Below the pieces are notes generated by a model that was not told where the DNA came from, did no database searches, and saw only the letters and a program-made list of their open reading frames with translations. Positions 62,301-64,000 of a stretch of DNA of 64,000 nucleotides are shown piece by piece. Each line of letters begins with the position of its first letter. Positions within the stretch are counted from its first letter, which is position 1. Origin of the DNA: Osedax frankpressi (lineage: Eukaryota; Annelida; Polychaeta; Sabellida; Siboglinidae); assembly GCA_964035775.1 (NCBI GenBank), contig OZ038314.1:22398068-22462067 (forward strand), in the 5' to 3' direction. The position numbers and the translations under genes are program-made.

Positions 62301-62651
62301 ACTAATAATAACAATGGCAAAGATGCAAATAGGAAAAATAATAAAAAAAGAAAATGCAAATCATTAAAAAATATCAGAATTAATAAAGGAAATGAACTTC
62401 TATTAGAAAAGAAACTTTTAAATAGTTATCTTGAAATTGATAATAAAGGTAATACAGATGCAAACCTATTACTATATAATCAAAATAATAGAAAAAAAGA
62501 TAAATTGTCCAGATTAAATAAACCACTTCAAGGTATAAGCAGATTAAATCAATTTAAAAAAGATTATGATATAATATCTGCAAAATGTGATAGAAATTAT
62601 AATATAGAGAAATATAAACTACTCAACAATGAAAACGAATGTATCGTATAA
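58945..62651 (+). CDS. TSP1-domain membrane protein with Asn/Lys-rich tail (exon chain)
   Basis: Exons inferred: 58945-59104 (ATG at 58988 inside), 59502-59636, 61077-61183, 61445-61523, 62043-62137, 62274-62651. The first two give a thrombospondin type-1 repeat, WSDWEEWSDMCKVKCHSGQK, then RRRYC and ELEYC, with the family's Trp ladder, Arg layer and cysteines. Next comes a membrane segment (FRLLIIFVIWTSCTVVLKAI). Later exons encode a hydrophilic tail including RENLKKQEEQIRRMSTGNDD and a 125-residue Asn/Lys-rich end, stop at 62649. Phases agree except between exons 2 and 3, where a donor at about 59652 or a missed exon is needed. The N-terminal part with a signal peptide is not identified. Probably an adhesion or guidance-type surface protein; no orthologue is claimed. 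Confidence 0.6.
59105..59370. repeat. 21-bp repeat, C10 run and (TA)n in the TSP1 gene intron
   Basis: Three copies of a 21-bp ATGTATATTAATATAACAAT-type unit at 59105-59180, a C homopolymer at 59239-59250 and TA runs at 59290-59370. Confidence 0.9.
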
Positions 62652-62829
62652 ACTGTATTATATAAATATTTATATATCAATTAATATAATATATAAACTT
62701 TAGATTAGATACTTAATGTAACAATTATAAATAACATTCCTTTTAATAAAATATATAAAAATAAATTCAATTTTAATTTATTTAATATATATAAATTCAG
62801 TACATTAGACACATGCATCTATTAATGTT

Positions 62830-62877
<48 letters not shown>

Positions 62878-64000
62878 ATGTGTGTGTATGTGTGTGTATG
62901 TGTGTATGTGTATTCTATATATAGAACACATATATTTATCTTTTATATATAGAATATCAATTATGTAAAATGTACGACAGATGATTCATAGTTTATTTAT
63001 TATTCAATATAGATTTTAAAAGATGCATTACTAGATTTAACATTATGTTTGTGTGTTCTATTGAATTATATGTTATCATCGAAACAATGTCTATTTACAG
63101 ATATTTACATATTATAATACTTTATACAGTATTTATCAAGCTCTGAGTATATAATAAAGTAACAACTATATTAAATCAATACACATATATATTAAGGCAT
63201 ACCTATAGTACAAATATGTACAACCGAATTAATTCTTTATTTTAATATATTATATTGCTAAATCTTTGATGGTACTATAAAGGTATTCCTTCAAAGGAAT
63301 ATTGCTGGTAATTTGTCTATGATAAATGTAAGTAAACATACTCTAAATAAAATATTACCATCTTGTACTGAAATAACTATACATATGTATACCATTATTA
63401 TTATGATATACATACATTGTACTAACTATAAATGTAATATAAATATTAGTATAATATAGTAATATTAACTAATTAGTAATATTAACTAATTAGTAATATT
63501 AACTAATAAGTAATATTAACTAATTAGTAATATTAACTAATTAGTTGCAGATACTTCAATATATTTATATATATATATAAATAATATATACAGAAAAAAT
63601 TATATTCAGGGAATTAATCGTAAATATAAAATATAATTATGATTGTATGTCATTAAGGATAACAATATTTTAAAGTTCAATTATGATATCGTAAAGGTAG
63701 ATATTGATTTATTTAGTAAATAAATAAAATAGTAAATACCCCAAAATTGATCGTCTGATTATAAGTTATTATAAGTATTATACTGGTTCTATGGAATATA
63801 AGACTGGTTCAAGTTTTCAAATTAATTTTTAATATAGGTTTGAATCAATTAAGACTAAGTTTTATAATTATTGAATTTACTAAATAATAACGTTACTATT
63901 CTTTACATACAAACAGAAACTCGGAGTAATTTTTCAATATTTAATAATTAAAAATGAACTTTCCAAAATTCTGAATACTCAAAATTATCGAACAACAATA
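62652..64000. other. A+T-rich flank with microsatellites
   Basis: (TA)n with TGTGTATG repeats at 62830-62912 and five copies of a 17-bp TAGTAATATTAACTAAT unit at 63457-63545. No gene visible. Confidence 0.7.

Overview
This is eukaryotic, animal nuclear DNA. Three things show it: a 45-exon RalGAP-alpha gene, an INSM/Nerfin-type zinc-finger gene and a thrombospondin-type-1 (TSP1) membrane-protein gene. Non-coding sequence is extremely A+T-rich and full of (TA)n tracts and minisatellites, while most exons are near balanced composition and stand out clearly. A run of exactly 200 N (49443-49642) marks a scaffold gap. I cannot name the phylum. The introns and repeats look like an invertebrate, and several start codons lie directly after a 3' splice site, as in lineages that add spliced leaders.

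Layout. 1-1725: A+T-rich flank. 1726-3258: one long coding exon of an unrecognised basic protein, + strand. 4738-28356: a complete RALGAPA (Ral GTPase-activating protein, catalytic alpha subunit) gene, + strand. I could place 45 exons whose phases all agree, giving about 1,986 residues; human RALGAPA1 is about 2,036. Its introns carry large, mostly pyrimidine-rich minisatellites. 28.4-50.5 kb: gene-poor. It holds one 5'-truncated LINE tail (36.96-37.41 kb, - strand), a 1.6-kb A+T minisatellite (42.5-44.1 kb), many (TA)n runs, and several short G+C-richer islands, the larger of which contain CRE/ATF-like TTACGTCA sites. 50.5-52.6 kb: INSM/Nerfin/EGL-46-like gene, + strand, with a probable 5' exon, a SNAG-like N-terminus, a poly-Asn tract and two zinc fingers. 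54.1-55.6 kb: another CRE-bearing island followed by a 20-bp minisatellite. 58.1-62.65 kb: exons of a TSP1/transmembrane protein with an Asn/Lys-rich tail, + strand. The rest is A+T-rich filler.

Functionally the three recognised genes are independent: Ral GTPase control in the cytosol, a neural/neuroendocrine transcription repressor, and a cell-surface protein. The most unusual signals are how the RALGAPA transcript must be spliced (weak, pyrimidine-at-+3 donors; AG-free repeat arrays next to acceptors), the AG-before-ATG pattern, and the CRE-motif islands around the INSM gene.
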